Shown here piece by piece: positions 18,311-28,339 of a stretch of DNA of 64,000 nucleotides. The DNA comes from Paenibacillus wynnii (GTDB lineage Bacteria > Bacillota > Bacilli > Paenibacillales > Paenibacillaceae): the NCBI RefSeq assembly GCF_030812855.1, contig NZ_JAUSTK010000008.1, forward strand, positions 1 through 64,000. Reading direction: 5' to 3'. A program made the translations under genes and the position numbers. The notes below the pieces were generated by a model, which saw nothing but the letters and a program-made list of their open reading frames with translations, ran no database searches and was not told the DNA's origin. How positions within the stretch are numbered: the first letter of the stretch is position 1; every line of letters begins with the position of its first letter.

Positions 18311-18964
18311 ATGGAGACAGATACTTCGATTAAAGTACTACTGGTAGATGATCACGAAATGGTACGGATTGGATTGGCAGCTGTATTAGGCACTGAAGAC
18401 GGTATCGAAGTTGTAGGTGAGGCCGGAAGCGGTGAAGAAGGCATACGTCTAGCCCAGGAGTATAAACCGGATGTAGTGCTTATGGATCTGGTGATGGACG
18501 GTATGGATGGCATTGAGGCAACCCGGCAGCTTATGAAGCTCTACCCTGAATGTAAAGTCATAGTATTAACAAGCTACTTGGACGATGCAAAAATGTATCC
18601 GGTAATTGAAGCCGGCGCTTTCAGTTATTTGCTAAAAACATCACGGGCGAGTGAAGTGGCGGATGCCATTCGTGCGGCAGCGAGAGGTCAATCCGTACTG
18701 GTCTCGCAGGTTGCTTCCAAGATGATGAACCGGTTCCGCAGTGATGCCATGGGTGAGACCGCCGCCCATAAAGAGCTTACGGATCGGGAAATGGAAGTAT
18801 TGAAGCTTTTGGCTCAGGGGAAATCCAATCAGGATATTGCAGATGTGCTCATTATCGGAATCAAGACAGTTAAATTTCATGTGACGAATATATTAGCGAA
18901 GCTGGATGTGGAAGATCGGACGCAAGCTGCTATTTATGCTTATAAAAATGGATTAGCAGAGTAA
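18311..18964 (+). CDS. liaR: LiaR-like response regulator (NarL family)
   Basis: 217 aa. Receiver domain with D14/D15 in LLVDDHEMVRIGL and phospho-acceptor D59 in VVLMDLVMDGMDG. LuxR/GerE-type HTH at about residues 150-210: LTDREMEVLKLLAQGKSNQDIADVL and IKTVKFHVTNILAKLDVEDRTQA. It completes the liaF-liaS-liaR block; the likely target is the promoter upstream of 14051. Confidence 0.94.
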   Translation: METDTSIKVLLVDDHEMVRIGLAAVLGTEDGIEVVGEAGSGEEGIRLAQEYKPDVVLMDLVMDGMDGIEATRQLMKLYPECKVIVLTSYLDDAKMYPVIEAGAFSYLLKTSRASEVADAIRAAARGQSVLVSQVASKMMNRFRSDAMGETAAHKELTDREMEVLKLLAQGKSNQDIADVLIIGIKTVKFHVTNILAKLDVEDRTQAAIYAYKNGLAE

Positions 18965-18994
18965 TTTAAGGGATTAGATCGAAACAGTACAAGA

Positions 18995-19027
18995 ACTGGC
19001 CAGAGGTATAGGGGGCCGGTTTTTTTG
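18995..19027 (+). terminator. Terminator of the Lia-like operon
   Basis: ACTGGCC pairs with GGCCGGT and is followed by a run of T. Confidence 0.8.
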
Positions 19028-19126
19028 CGTACAGGTGCATTGAAAGATTGAACCTCCGTATAAAATCTTGTAAAGCGGGTATCCTGTTTAGTAGATTAAT
19101 AGACCGGATTGAGAGGGTGTTTGATT

Positions 19127-19891
19127 ATGAGGGGCGGTATTAAAGGAGTTCTGTTGGTACTCATTCTTTGCTCTATTACGTTGCTTTTGGCAGGTTTTCG
19201 AGGCCAAGTTGAACAAGAGAGCCAGTCCGCTGAATTGCAAAGATCAATTCCTCTCCTGTCTTCTTTAGGTAAAAGTGTTACAGCCCCCGGTTCCCCCCTT
19301 CGTCTTGTTGTAAAATGGCAGGGAGAATATATCGGTTCGAGTCATGCAGCAGGTCTTGCAGCCACTAATTTAACCTCCGAACTAGGATTGGGAGAGGTTA
19401 GCCGGGAAGACGGGAAGGAGCATCTTACTTACCGTTCGACTGCAGGAAGTGACGGATTTAAAACAACTATGCTGTGGACTGAGCTTGGGGACGAAAGCAG
19501 TTATGTGATTGTAACCCTGGAAACAGCTGATTTGTTAAATGCTTCGGATTTACAAGCTGCAGCGGAACAAGCCGGCACGAAATTGCGGGAAGCCGGGATT
19601 ACAGCAGAGTGGAACACTTCACTTCAGGGTGTTGCGAAGGAGCAAGGAGACCCGCGGGAAGCGCTGATGTTAACGGAGCAGAATATGAAGGCACAGCTGC
19701 CCAAGCTCAAAGTACAAGAAAAGTACGAAGATGCAACTACGGCCAGCCATTCTTATTCTACATCTGCTTTGCAGCATTCCGTAGTAAGTGGAGAACATAA
19801 GATAGTCCTGCAAACAGCTATTCATCAAGATGCTGTCAAGGGCAGCAGCCGTGTTACGATAGGGTTGCCATTAATAACGATTGAATATTAA
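19127..19891 (+). CDS. YwmB-family secreted or membrane-anchored protein
   Basis: 254 aa. An N-terminal hydrophobic segment (GVLLVLILCSITLLLAGF, about residues 6-23) acts as signal or anchor. The extracellular part resembles the YwmB family (TATA-box-binding-like fold): KWQGEYIGSSHAAGLAATNLTSELGLGEVS, TAEWNTSLQG and a C-terminus ending in RVTIGLPLITIEY. The function of YwmB is unknown; in Bacillus it lies near murAA and spoIID. I chose ATG 19127, after GAGAGGGTG, over TTG 19109. It stands alone here. Confidence 0.75.
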   Translation: MRGGIKGVLLVLILCSITLLLAGFRGQVEQESQSAELQRSIPLLSSLGKSVTAPGSPLRLVVKWQGEYIGSSHAAGLAATNLTSELGLGEVSREDGKEHLTYRSTAGSDGFKTTMLWTELGDESSYVIVTLETADLLNASDLQAAAEQAGTKLREAGITAEWNTSLQGVAKEQGDPREALMLTEQNMKAQLPKLKVQEKYEDATTASHSYSTSALQHSVVSGEHKIVLQTAIHQDAVKGSSRVTIGLPLITIEY

Positions 19892-19901
19892 AGCTAAATA
19901 T

Positions 19902-20786
19902 TCACGAGAAGCGCTGCCGATATTGGCGGGGTGAAATTCCTTCAATTTTCAAAAAGCTGGAGCTGAAATAGGGAGCTTGGTTAAATCCGACCTCCTCTGC
20001 AATACGTGCAATGGTAAAGCTGGTTTGCATGAGCAGCAGCTTGCTTTGCTCAATACGATACCGAAGCAGATATTCCATTGGGGAGCAGCCATATTCTCTT
20101 TTCATGCACCTGGCAATGTAAACGGGATGAAAATTAAGGTTGTCCTTCATCATCTGTGCTGTAATTTCTTCACGGTAATGAGTACGCAGAAACGAGGCCG
20201 CCTGTTCTGCACAGACTGTAGACTGGGAGGCGGGACGGTTCGAACTCATAGAAGCGGAAAGTTGCTGTACCATTTCTTGAAATAGCATCTGCTGTTTAAA
20301 TTGGGTTGTACTCAAGTGAGCACTGGCTTTGAGCTGTTCTAACTGCCCCAGCAGTTCCTCTATCTTTGCAGGCTGTAGAAGTGTGACCAGTTGTGGTAAG
20401 TAAAGGGAAAAGGTACGGATGTCGAAATCAGCGGAAGGAAGGAGGGGACCTTCTGCTCCCAGTTCGCTGTAGGGCAAAAGTCCATCGTCTTTTATGACGC
20501 TCCAATTACCGGTTGTATGGAAATGGAGCCAGTAGTAAAAGGTTTGTTCCCGGCATCCCTGAGTTCCGAAATGGTAGCCATCCGGGCGGAGGATAAGTGC
20601 TTGTCCCGCTTGTAGTTCGAACTTGAGATCATCCTCGCCGATATACAAACAACCCTGCCGAACGATTAGAAGATCAAACACCTTAATGTGATGACGGCTG
20701 GAATGACGGTACCCCGGAGTACAATTAGCTGAACCACTTATAATGTAATGAAGCATTGGGGGCACAATAAACTTCAATGTATTCAT
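19902..20786 (-). CDS. AraC-family transcriptional regulator
   Basis: 294 aa. The N-terminal half is a cupin-like sensor (about residues 25-110: VFDLLIVRQGCLYIGEDDLKFELQAGQALILRPDGYHFG). The C-terminal double HTH (about 195-293) has EITAQMMKDNLNFHPVYIARCMKREYG and SFTIARIAEEVGFNQAPYFSSSFLKIEGISPRQYRQ. It is divergent from the MATE gene with 132 bp between, so control of that pump or of a sugar function is possible (inference). Confidence 0.9.
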   Translation of the reverse strand: MNTLKFIVPPMLHYIISGSANCTPGYRHSSRHHIKVFDLLIVRQGCLYIGEDDLKFELQAGQALILRPDGYHFGTQGCREQTFYYWLHFHTTGNWSVIKDDGLLPYSELGAEGPLLPSADFDIRTFSLYLPQLVTLLQPAKIEELLGQLEQLKASAHLSTTQFKQQMLFQEMVQQLSASMSSNRPASQSTVCAEQAASFLRTHYREEITAQMMKDNLNFHPVYIARCMKREYGCSPMEYLLRYRIEQSKLLLMQTSFTIARIAEEVGFNQAPYFSSSFLKIEGISPRQYRQRFS

Positions 20787-20918
20787 AGATAATCGCTCCT
20801 GAATGAAGGTTTGAAAAGTGAAAGTTTAAGTTTAAAAACTGTTACATTTGTAAGAGTATATCATCTATAATTTATTGTTATCAAGACAGTTTCAAGCTCT
20901 GGATGGGAGGTTTATTTA

Positions 20919-22307
20919 GTGAAACAACATGCAGGGGAATTCGGATTATGGATGCTGGCTTGGCCTATCTTTATAGAGATTTTCCTGCAGACGCTGCTGG
21001 GTACCGTAGATACGATTATGGTTAGCCGGATTTCTGATGACGCCGTAGCGGTAGTTGGCATTTCAAACCAATTATTTGGTGCTTTAACAACTCTTTTTAC
21101 AACTTTCGCAGGTGGTGCGGGAATTTTGATTGCCCAACGTATGGGTTCCCGGCGAATAGAGGATGCCCGCACTCTGGCAATTATGGGTGTAACAGCCAGC
21201 AGCTTGCTGGGCGTGATCGTCAGTATTTTTTTGTTCCTGTATTCTAATCCGATTGCACGTATGCTCAATATTTCGGAGGAGCTACTTCCTCTCTCTCATG
21301 TATATATCGCTTTTGTCGGTGGCGGGCTTTTCATGGTGGGAATGACAGCTTCTCTTGGTACCGCCATCCGAAATACGGGGAATACACGCGGTCCCATGTA
21401 TACAGGTGTGGTTGTGAATGTGATTCACATTATTCTGAATTATTTACTCATTTTCGGAAGGTTCGGTCTTCCTGAGCTTGGATTGGCGGGTATCGCTGTA
21501 TCTAACGTTGTCAGTAGATTATTAGGAGTAGTGGTATTGTTTTATATGTTCAGCCGTGCTTTTGAACAGACTATAAGGCTGAGGGACTTTTTGTTGTTCA
21601 AATGGAAGCTATTCTCGGAAATTCTCAAAATCAGCTGGCCTCTCGGTTTGAACTCATCCTCGTGGGTTTTCTCTCAGCTTGCGATCTACTCATTTCTAGC
21701 TATGTTGGGAGCCCAGAAATTGGCTGCCCGCACCTATCTGAACACAATGGAGTCGTTCTGCTTCACGTTAGGATATGCCGTTGCTATGGCAGGACAGATT
21801 CAAATTGCTCATCTGTTTGGCGCAGGGAGAATAAAAAGAGCTTATAGAGCTGCTTACCGCACTCTCTTTATAGGGCTAGTCGTTGTGAGTTCCAATGTAC
21901 TGCTGTTATTTATCTTCGGAAAAACTCTACTGGGATTCTTCACCTCCAATCAGGAAATTATATCTATCGGGGTTTCATTACTGGCCTTAAATCTAATTTT
22001 GCAGCCCTGTAAAATGCTCAACATGGCCATAAGCAGTTCACTGAATGCAATAGGTGACACCCGTTACACCATGTTTGTCTCTCTATTCTCCATGTCATTG
22101 ATCGGAATAGGAGGTTCCTACTGGATAGGAATCGAAGCGGGATGGGGACTTATCGGAATATACTCCTGTATGATTGCCGATGAAGCGATAAGAGGTCTGC
22201 TGGTTCTAATTCGGTGGCGGAATCGGAAGGTACTGCGTAAGGCAGAGGTCCAATTGGATTCAGAGCACACTTCCGCTTTAAGTAACAAAGCGATTCACTT
22301 GTGTTAA
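20919..22307 (+). CDS. MATE-family efflux transporter
   Basis: 462-aa membrane protein with about 12 membrane segments. The MATE N-terminus (LWMLAWPIFIEIFLQTLLGTVDTIMVSRISDDAVAVVGISNQLF) and its repeat in the second half (ILKISWPLGLNSSSWVFSQLAIYSFLAMLGAQKLAARTY) are clear. It exports drugs or metabolites by Na+ or H+ antiport. GTG 20919 follows TGGGAGG. A terminator follows at 22327-22372. Shares its upstream region with the divergent AraC regulator. Confidence 0.93.
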   Translation: MKQHAGEFGLWMLAWPIFIEIFLQTLLGTVDTIMVSRISDDAVAVVGISNQLFGALTTLFTTFAGGAGILIAQRMGSRRIEDARTLAIMGVTASSLLGVIVSIFLFLYSNPIARMLNISEELLPLSHVYIAFVGGGLFMVGMTASLGTAIRNTGNTRGPMYTGVVVNVIHIILNYLLIFGRFGLPELGLAGIAVSNVVSRLLGVVVLFYMFSRAFEQTIRLRDFLLFKWKLFSEILKISWPLGLNSSSWVFSQLAIYSFLAMLGAQKLAARTYLNTMESFCFTLGYAVAMAGQIQIAHLFGAGRIKRAYRAAYRTLFIGLVVVSSNVLLLFIFGKTLLGFFTSNQEIISIGVSLLALNLILQPCKMLNMAISSSLNAIGDTRYTMFVSLFSMSLIGIGGSYWIGIEAGWGLIGIYSCMIADEAIRGLLVLIRWRNRKVLRKAEVQLDSEHTSALSNKAIHLC

Positions 22308-22326
22308 GTTGAAATAACAAGCAGAA

Positions 22327-22372
22327 AGCCTTAGCTCCTTTCGTTATTTGAAAGGAACTAGGGCTATTTTGC
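22327..22372 (+). terminator. Terminator after the MATE gene
   Basis: Imperfect stem AGCCTTAGCTCCTTTC with GAAAGGAACTAGGGCT, then ATTTT. The region 22373-22507 also contains an imperfect inverted repeat (AAGGCTGCTAAGC / TAAGCCTGCTTTT) that could terminate the minus-strand gene. Confidence 0.6.
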
Positions 22373-22507
22373 ATTGAAAAACAAGGATACTGCACAAAAG
22401 TTTGAAATGTTCAGCCTCCATATATCCGGTTAATACAAAAAGGCTGCTAAGCTTCACTATTCATCGTAAGCCTGCTTTTCTATACTCAGGGCATGAGTTG
22501 GACGGAG

Positions 22508-24424
22508 TCATCTACTGTCCAGACAGCGGCGGAAAACGGCTGCTGCACTATATATAAAAGTATAGGAGAGTGAGTGTTTTTCTTCAAGCTCCGAAATGGT
22601 TTCAATGGTATCTAGGGATGGGAGTTCCGGTTCAGCCTGATTGGGTAACTGGTTACGCTTCTGAATGTTGCTGATGATGTCTTTAACCGTTAGGCTGAGT
22701 CTCGAAACGGCTAATTGTGCGGCATGAAAAGGAAAATGCTCTGTTCCCCGGACAATGTCCGAAAAATAATGGCGGGCTTCTTCCGTTTTACAGCTCATTA
22801 GCGCTTCCGTAAACTTTTTTTCTTTTTCTGTAGGATAATGATAAACATTGGACTTTAGAACACTTATGGAATTTGCATTTATAATGCAGCCATGTCCGCA
22901 AAATAGCCGATGATTTGAAGCTTCACGTAACTGTTTATAAAGCTGGTTCAACTGCATTGGCTTCTGATCTATAGGGCTGTAAGTTGAGGTCAAGCCGATC
23001 TTGAGATAGTCGAAGCAAGCTTGCTGAATTTGCCGGAGCAGTGTCTCAATTAGCACTGTAGCCGTATCTTCAATCGGGTCAATTATATTCAGCAGAATCA
23101 ATATCCCATCGTCATTCATATCCACAGTTTCTACACGGTAGGTCTGCCCACATATTTCGGATGCAATGTTCATGATGGCAAATTTATAGGCAAGCAGATA
23201 GGAGCTTCTTGTTTCTCTATATTCGGCATAATTATCTATCCTGAGCAGTACAAGCCGGTAATCCTCATTAAATGTAAAATGAATACCCAACTGACGCAGC
23301 TTCTCAACTTGTTGAATCGTTTGTAAAGGTTTTAAGCCCAGAACGAAATCCCGCAACATATTTTGTTTTATCGTAAACATGCTGTTGCGCTTGTCAGTCT
23401 CAAGTATATTCATTTCATTGACGATCCGGTCAATCGGAATATAAAGTCTTCGAGATACCACCTGTGAGAGAACAAGACCAGCTACTATAATTACGAACGC
23501 CATAAGCAGAGTTGCGTTTCGGATATCATCAGTATGTTTGGTGATTTCATCATAAGGAGTGATTCGAACATATTGCCAATTCAAATCATCTGGAGAGGTG
23601 AATGATACCAATGACTTTTCACCTTTAAACGGGGCAATAAAGTAGCCCGCAGAGCTCCCCTTGATTTGCTCTTGTATCCATTTATGTTCATCTGTAGATA
23701 AATCCAGTTCAGCCAAGTTGTCGGCGGAGAGAAATTTCCCCTGCTCTTCAAGAATAAATGTCGTGCTTTTCGAATTGATGTCCTTAGTGATCTCCTTATT
23801 GATCCAGGGAGCAGATATGTTGACAATCACTGCAGAATTTAGAGTTCTATCCCATCCGATGGAATCAAAGCATAAAAAGGTATAACTGCTTACATTATCT
23901 CTCTGTTTTTCATTACTTGGATAGATACGGGGAATCGGCATAAACGGCTTATTATCCTGATAATGGTCGAGAATATAGAGAATATCCTGATCCTCAAGTT
24001 CTTTTTCGTTATAAACTCCGTTCTGCCCATGGGAGGATGCGATGTATACTCTCTCACTATCCGGGTTATATACATAAATGGATTCAATATAGGGCATAGA
24101 GTTCAAATAATTACCGAGTTCCGACATGGCGGAAGTGACATCATAAATGTCCGGGTTGTCATAAAATACTATTTTGGATATCGTACTGTTACGGTAGATC
24201 TGGAAGGAAAGTGATTGGGCTACTCCTGTCATATTTACGACTTCACTGCTCGTTTGGGTTAGGTTGCTGAGGTCCGAACGAAAGGCTTCTGTTTTTTCTA
24301 CTTTAATGTAGTAAGTATAATAAATTAAGGTGGAGCCTATAAGAGTCAAAGAAATGCACAGGGTAATACTTATTAACAGTTTACTGTACAACGCTCTATT
24401 CGTGCGGACTTCAGACATTTTCAT
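22508..24424 (-). pseudogene. YesN-type transmembrane AraC regulator lacking its HTH domain
   Basis: 638 aa. An N-terminal membrane segment (about residues 14-33), an extracellular Cache-like sensor region (about 34-290) with motifs such as PYIESIYVYNPDSERVYIAS, a second membrane segment (about 303-322), then the linker region typical of YesN/Paenibacillus AraC regulators (MLRDFVLGLKPL, YRLVLLRIDNYAEY). Such proteins normally end at about 750-780 aa with an AraC double HTH that directs adjacent sugar ABC transporter genes. Here the reading frame stops shortly after IETISELEE with about 25 unrelated residues, and no HTH follows. It is therefore probably non-functional as a transcription factor. 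No sugar-transporter genes are adjacent. Confidence 0.75.
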
Positions 24425-24865
24425 AAGCAGCTCCCCTTTTTTTGTTGTTATTCTAGTTGTAATAACCTGTCATTACGATGGCAGTAATTTAATTATAAAC
24501 TTCACACTATGAACGGGACAGTAGAAGAAGATTATTATAGTGAACAGGATGAATATTACGAGGGTGAACAAAGCCAATATTTATGTACAAATCGTATATA
24601 GTACAGTGAAAGAACCTAACTCAGGATATTAATTGCGGGAGAAACTTAAAAAAAGTCCTCAACCTTATATAAGTTGAAATATAGTTAATAATAAAAAAGA
24701 GTAATGCAAATTTACCGAATTCCGAGAATAATAGTCAGGAATGTGATAGCATCATTTTTAGGAATGTGATAAAATGAGTTCACGTCGTCACACAATTTTT
24801 ATCACGTATTCGACGCTGAGAATGGATTTCAATAAACTATATTACATACAGAAAGATGAGGAGCC
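24425..24865 (+). promoter_or_regulatory. Upstream region of zwf with a tandem repeat
   Basis: No gene is seen in this 440-bp gap. Two direct copies of AGGAATGTGATA lie at 24737-24748 and 24760-24771, 23 bp apart (about two helical turns); the second runs into GATAAAAT, which can act as a -10 element. A further inverted motif (TCACAC...ATCACG) follows at about 24788-24808. This looks like a regulator binding region for zwf; the regulator is unknown. Confidence 0.45.
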
Positions 24866-26416
24866 ATGGCTGAAAATCAAACCCTTGATGCACTGCAAAC
24901 ACCCGGTGCTGTATTCTTTATTTTTGGGGCAACCGGAGATTTAGCCCGACGTAAGCTTTTTCCGGCGATTTACAGCTTGTACCGCGAAGGTAAGCTGGCG
25001 CAGGATTTTGCAGTTATCGGCGTGGCGCGGCGTCCGCGTACTAAGGAAGAATTTAGAAGTGATATCAAAGAATCCATTCGTGAATTCTGCCGTTATCAAG
25101 CAGGCGATGAGAGTGAATGGAACCAATTTGTAGAGCATTTTGAATACAAATCTCTGGATATTAACAATATTGACGGGTTCCGTGAATTACGTGCCCAGAC
25201 CGAAGTGCTTGAGGAGAAGTTCCACATCCCAGGCAATCGTCTTTTCTATCTGGCACTGGCTCCTGAGTTATTCGGCAGTGTGTCGTTCAACCTTAAAGAA
25301 GGTGGAATGCTGGATAGTACAGGCTGGAACCGTCTTGTTATTGAGAAGCCTTTCGGCTATGACTTGGAGTCGGCTGAGAAGCTGAACGAGCAAATCCGCC
25401 AGGTGTTCAAGGAAGAAGAGGTCTACCGGATCGACCATTACCTGGGTAAGGAAATGGTACAGAACATTGAAGTGATCCGTTTTGCTAATGCCTTTTTCGA
25501 ACCCCTCTGGAATAATAAGCATATCGCGAACATTCAGATTACACTGGGTGAAACGGTGGGTGTAGAAGAGCGCGGAGGATACTACGATCATGCCGGAGCT
25601 TTGCGGGATATGGGTCAAAACCACATTTTGCAGCTGTTGACTATGATCGCCATGGAACCGCCAAGCCGTCTATTGGCCGAAGATATCCGTGATGAGAAGG
25701 TGAAGGTATTGCGTTCATTACGTCCTTACGCTTCATCTGATGAAGTCCGTGAGAATGTCGTGCGTGGACAATATACCCAAGGCTTGCACAAAGGAAAATC
25801 CCTTCCTGCATATCGTCAGGAGGACAAGGTAGATCCTGAATCCAATACCGAAACCTACTTTGCTGCACGAGTATTTGTGGACAACTTCCGCTGGGCGGGT
25901 GTTCCTTTCTATATTCGTACCGGCAAGCATCTTCCGGTGAAGACGACAGAAGTGGTTGTAGAGTTCAAAGGTATGCCTACCAATGTTTATTTAGGACAAA
26001 AGCATAAGCTCGAACCTAACCTGCTTGTTATCCGTGTTAATCCGATGGAAGGCATCTATGTCAAAATTAATGCCAAGAAGCCGGGTTCAGAGTCGGAAAT
26101 TCAGCCGTTGGCTATGGACTTCTGCCAGAGCTGTATGATTGGCATCAATTCGCCGGAAGCCTACGAGCGTTTGCTCCATGATGCAACGCGCGGAGATTCC
26201 ACGTATTTCACCCGTTGGGATGAAGTATCATCGGCATGGTCCTTTGTAGACCGCATTGCGAAAGCCTGGAAGGAAGATTCCAGCGATCTAGCTTCCTACC
26301 CTGCAGGTTCTTGGGGCCCGGTAGAGGCGAATAAGCTTCTAGCTAGTGATGGTTTCCACTGGTGGCCGGTAAACGGTCAGGAAGAAGATAATGTGGTATG
26401 GCAGGTAAATAGCTAA
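24866..26416 (+). CDS. zwf: Glucose-6-phosphate 1-dehydrogenase
   Basis: 516 aa, the normal family length. It oxidises glucose 6-phosphate to 6-phosphogluconolactone with NADP+, the entry to the oxidative pentose phosphate pathway. Motifs: nucleotide binding FGATGDLARRKLFPAIY (about residues 18-36), active-site signature RIDHYLGKE with the catalytic His (about 190), and FYIRTGKHLP near 350. ATG 24866 follows GATGAGGAG. Monocistronic, with a terminator directly downstream. Confidence 0.97.
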   Translation: MAENQTLDALQTPGAVFFIFGATGDLARRKLFPAIYSLYREGKLAQDFAVIGVARRPRTKEEFRSDIKESIREFCRYQAGDESEWNQFVEHFEYKSLDINNIDGFRELRAQTEVLEEKFHIPGNRLFYLALAPELFGSVSFNLKEGGMLDSTGWNRLVIEKPFGYDLESAEKLNEQIRQVFKEEEVYRIDHYLGKEMVQNIEVIRFANAFFEPLWNNKHIANIQITLGETVGVEERGGYYDHAGALRDMGQNHILQLLTMIAMEPPSRLLAEDIRDEKVKVLRSLRPYASSDEVRENVVRGQYTQGLHKGKSLPAYRQEDKVDPESNTETYFAARVFVDNFRWAGVPFYIRTGKHLPVKTTEVVVEFKGMPTNVYLGQKHKLEPNLLVIRVNPMEGIYVKINAKKPGSESEIQPLAMDFCQSCMIGINSPEAYERLLHDATRGDSTYFTRWDEVSSAWSFVDRIAKAWKEDSSDLASYPAGSWGPVEANKLLASDGFHWWPVNGQEEDNVVWQVNS

Positions 26417-26447
26417 GTTATGATACGAATTATGAATATGAGTACCC

Positions 26448-26478
26448 TCTCCCTGCAGACCATGCAGGGAGATTTTTT
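26448..26478 (+). terminator. Terminator after zwf
   Basis: 10-bp stem TCTCCCTGCA with TGCAGGGAGA followed by TTTTTT. Confidence 0.9.
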
Positions 26479-26656
26479 GTAGAAGACGGTTGCAGGAGTA
26501 GGTTATATTTTACGTTCGCCAGCTTTTTATAGATAATGTCTGCCGGATTTTGATATACTTGAAAGGATGCTTGAACTTGAAGCGAAACTGGAGCTAAATG
26601 AATAGACCTAGTCATTAAAGCAGAAGCATGAATTTATATATGAAGGGATATGTGTA

Positions 26657-28243
26657 ATGAACAAAGCTATCGATCAGAAGCTGCAGAAGGAAGTGGATAA
26701 ACGCAGAACCTTTGCGATCATTTCCCACCCGGATGCGGGTAAAACTACTCTAACGGAGAAGCTGTTGTTATTCGGCGGCGCCATCCGACTAGCGGGAACG
26801 GTTAAAGCTCGTAAAGCGAGCAAGCATGCAACAAGTGACTGGATGGAAATTGAAAAGCAGCGGGGGATTTCGGTTACTTCTTCCGTAATGCAATTTGACT
26901 ATTTGGATCACCGCGTTAATATTTTGGACACACCGGGTCACCAGGATTTCAGTGAAGACACCTATCGTACGCTTACCGCTGCGGACAGTGCAGTTATGCT
27001 GATTGACGTTGCCAAGGGTGTGGAAACACAGACAGTCAAGCTATTCCAGGTATGCGCCAAACGTGGAATTCCAATCTTTACGTTCATTAATAAATTGGAC
27101 CGCGAAGGACGCAGCCCGTTCGACTTGATGGAAGAGCTGGAGAATGTATTAGGAATCCGTTCTGTTCCCATGAACTGGCCTATTGGCAGCGGACGTGAGC
27201 TCTGCGGTGTATATGACCGGATGAAAAATCAGGTAGAGCTGTTCCAGGGAGATGATCACTCCGTAATTAAGGTGCAAAAGGTAGAAAGCTACCGCGATCC
27301 AATCATTCGTGAAATGGCGGGAGAATATCTGCATGATCAGCTCTGTCAGGATCTGGAGTTGCTTGATGTAGCGGGAGACCCTTTTGATTATGATAAGGTG
27401 CTTCGGGGAGAGATTACACCTGTATTCTTCGGGAGTGCTATTAATAACTTTGGGGTACAGACTTTCCTGGACAACTTCCTAGAGCTTGCACCGAAGCCAG
27501 AACCTCGCCGCAGTACTATAGGCAGCATAGAGCCGACCAATGAGAAATTCACGGGGTATGTCTTCAAAATTCAGGCGAATATGAACCCGGCTCACCGTGA
27601 CCGGATTGCGTTCCTGCGGATTGTATCAGGTAAATTTGAGCGCGGAATGAGTGTAAAGCATGTTCGTGCCGGCAAGGATATTAAGCTATCCCAGCCACAG
27701 CAATTTTTGGCGCAGGATCGCGATATCGTAGAAGAAGCATATCCTGGCGATATTATCGGCCTGTTCGATCCGGGTATTTTCCGGATTGGGGATACGTTAA
27801 GCCAAGCCGGTGATATGGAGTTTGATGAGCTTCCTACGTTCTCACCTGAAATATTTGCCAAGGTGAGCATCAAAAACGCTTTGAAATCAAAGCAGTTCCA
27901 AAAAGGAATCGATCAGTTGACGGAAGAGGGCATGATTCAGGTGTTCCGGACAGTCAGCTTTGACGATATTCTGCTGGGAGTGGTCGGACAGCTGCAATTC
28001 GAGGTATTCGAATACCGCATGAAGGGTGAATACGGTGTAGATATTCAACTGCAGCGGATGACCTATCAGTTCGCACGCTGGATTGTGGACGAGAATAAAC
28101 CGGATCCTAGTAAATTCCGTATTAACTCCACGCTGGTGACGGATAAAAAGGGGAACTACGTTGTTCTCTTCGAGAATGAATACGCAATGCGTACTGCGGT
28201 TGATAAGAACCCGACGGCTAAGTTCCTGGAGACTGCACCTTAA
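26657..28243 (+). CDS. prfC: Peptide chain release factor 3
   Basis: 528-aa translational GTPase that recycles RF1/RF2 after termination. G1 SHPDAGKTT, G2 region RGISVTSSVMQFDY, G3 DTPGHQDFSEDTYRTL, and G4 NKLDREGRSP are all present. The C-terminus DENKPDPSKFRINSTLVTDKKGNYVVLFENEYAMRTA is characteristic of RF3, as opposed to EF-G. Stand-alone gene with its own terminator. Confidence 0.96.
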   Translation: MNKAIDQKLQKEVDKRRTFAIISHPDAGKTTLTEKLLLFGGAIRLAGTVKARKASKHATSDWMEIEKQRGISVTSSVMQFDYLDHRVNILDTPGHQDFSEDTYRTLTAADSAVMLIDVAKGVETQTVKLFQVCAKRGIPIFTFINKLDREGRSPFDLMEELENVLGIRSVPMNWPIGSGRELCGVYDRMKNQVELFQGDDHSVIKVQKVESYRDPIIREMAGEYLHDQLCQDLELLDVAGDPFDYDKVLRGEITPVFFGSAINNFGVQTFLDNFLELAPKPEPRRSTIGSIEPTNEKFTGYVFKIQANMNPAHRDRIAFLRIVSGKFERGMSVKHVRAGKDIKLSQPQQFLAQDRDIVEEAYPGDIIGLFDPGIFRIGDTLSQAGDMEFDELPTFSPEIFAKVSIKNALKSKQFQKGIDQLTEEGMIQVFRTVSFDDILLGVVGQLQFEVFEYRMKGEYGVDIQLQRMTYQFARWIVDENKPDPSKFRINSTLVTDKKGNYVVLFENEYAMRTAVDKNPTAKFLETAP

Positions 28244-28266
28244 GTTCAGTATAGATTTGCTTCATT

Positions 28267-28321
28267 AAAAAACCTCCGCCTTCATGTGTGCTTTAATCAC
28301 CATGGCGCTGCGGAGGTTTTT
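28267..28321. terminator. Bidirectional terminator between prfC and sspI
   Basis: AAAAAACCTCCGC pairs with GCGGAGGTTTTT across an AT-rich loop. A and T runs on both sides allow it to serve both converging genes. Confidence 0.85.
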
Positions 28322-28339
28322 AAGTTGATGGGTTCCAAA

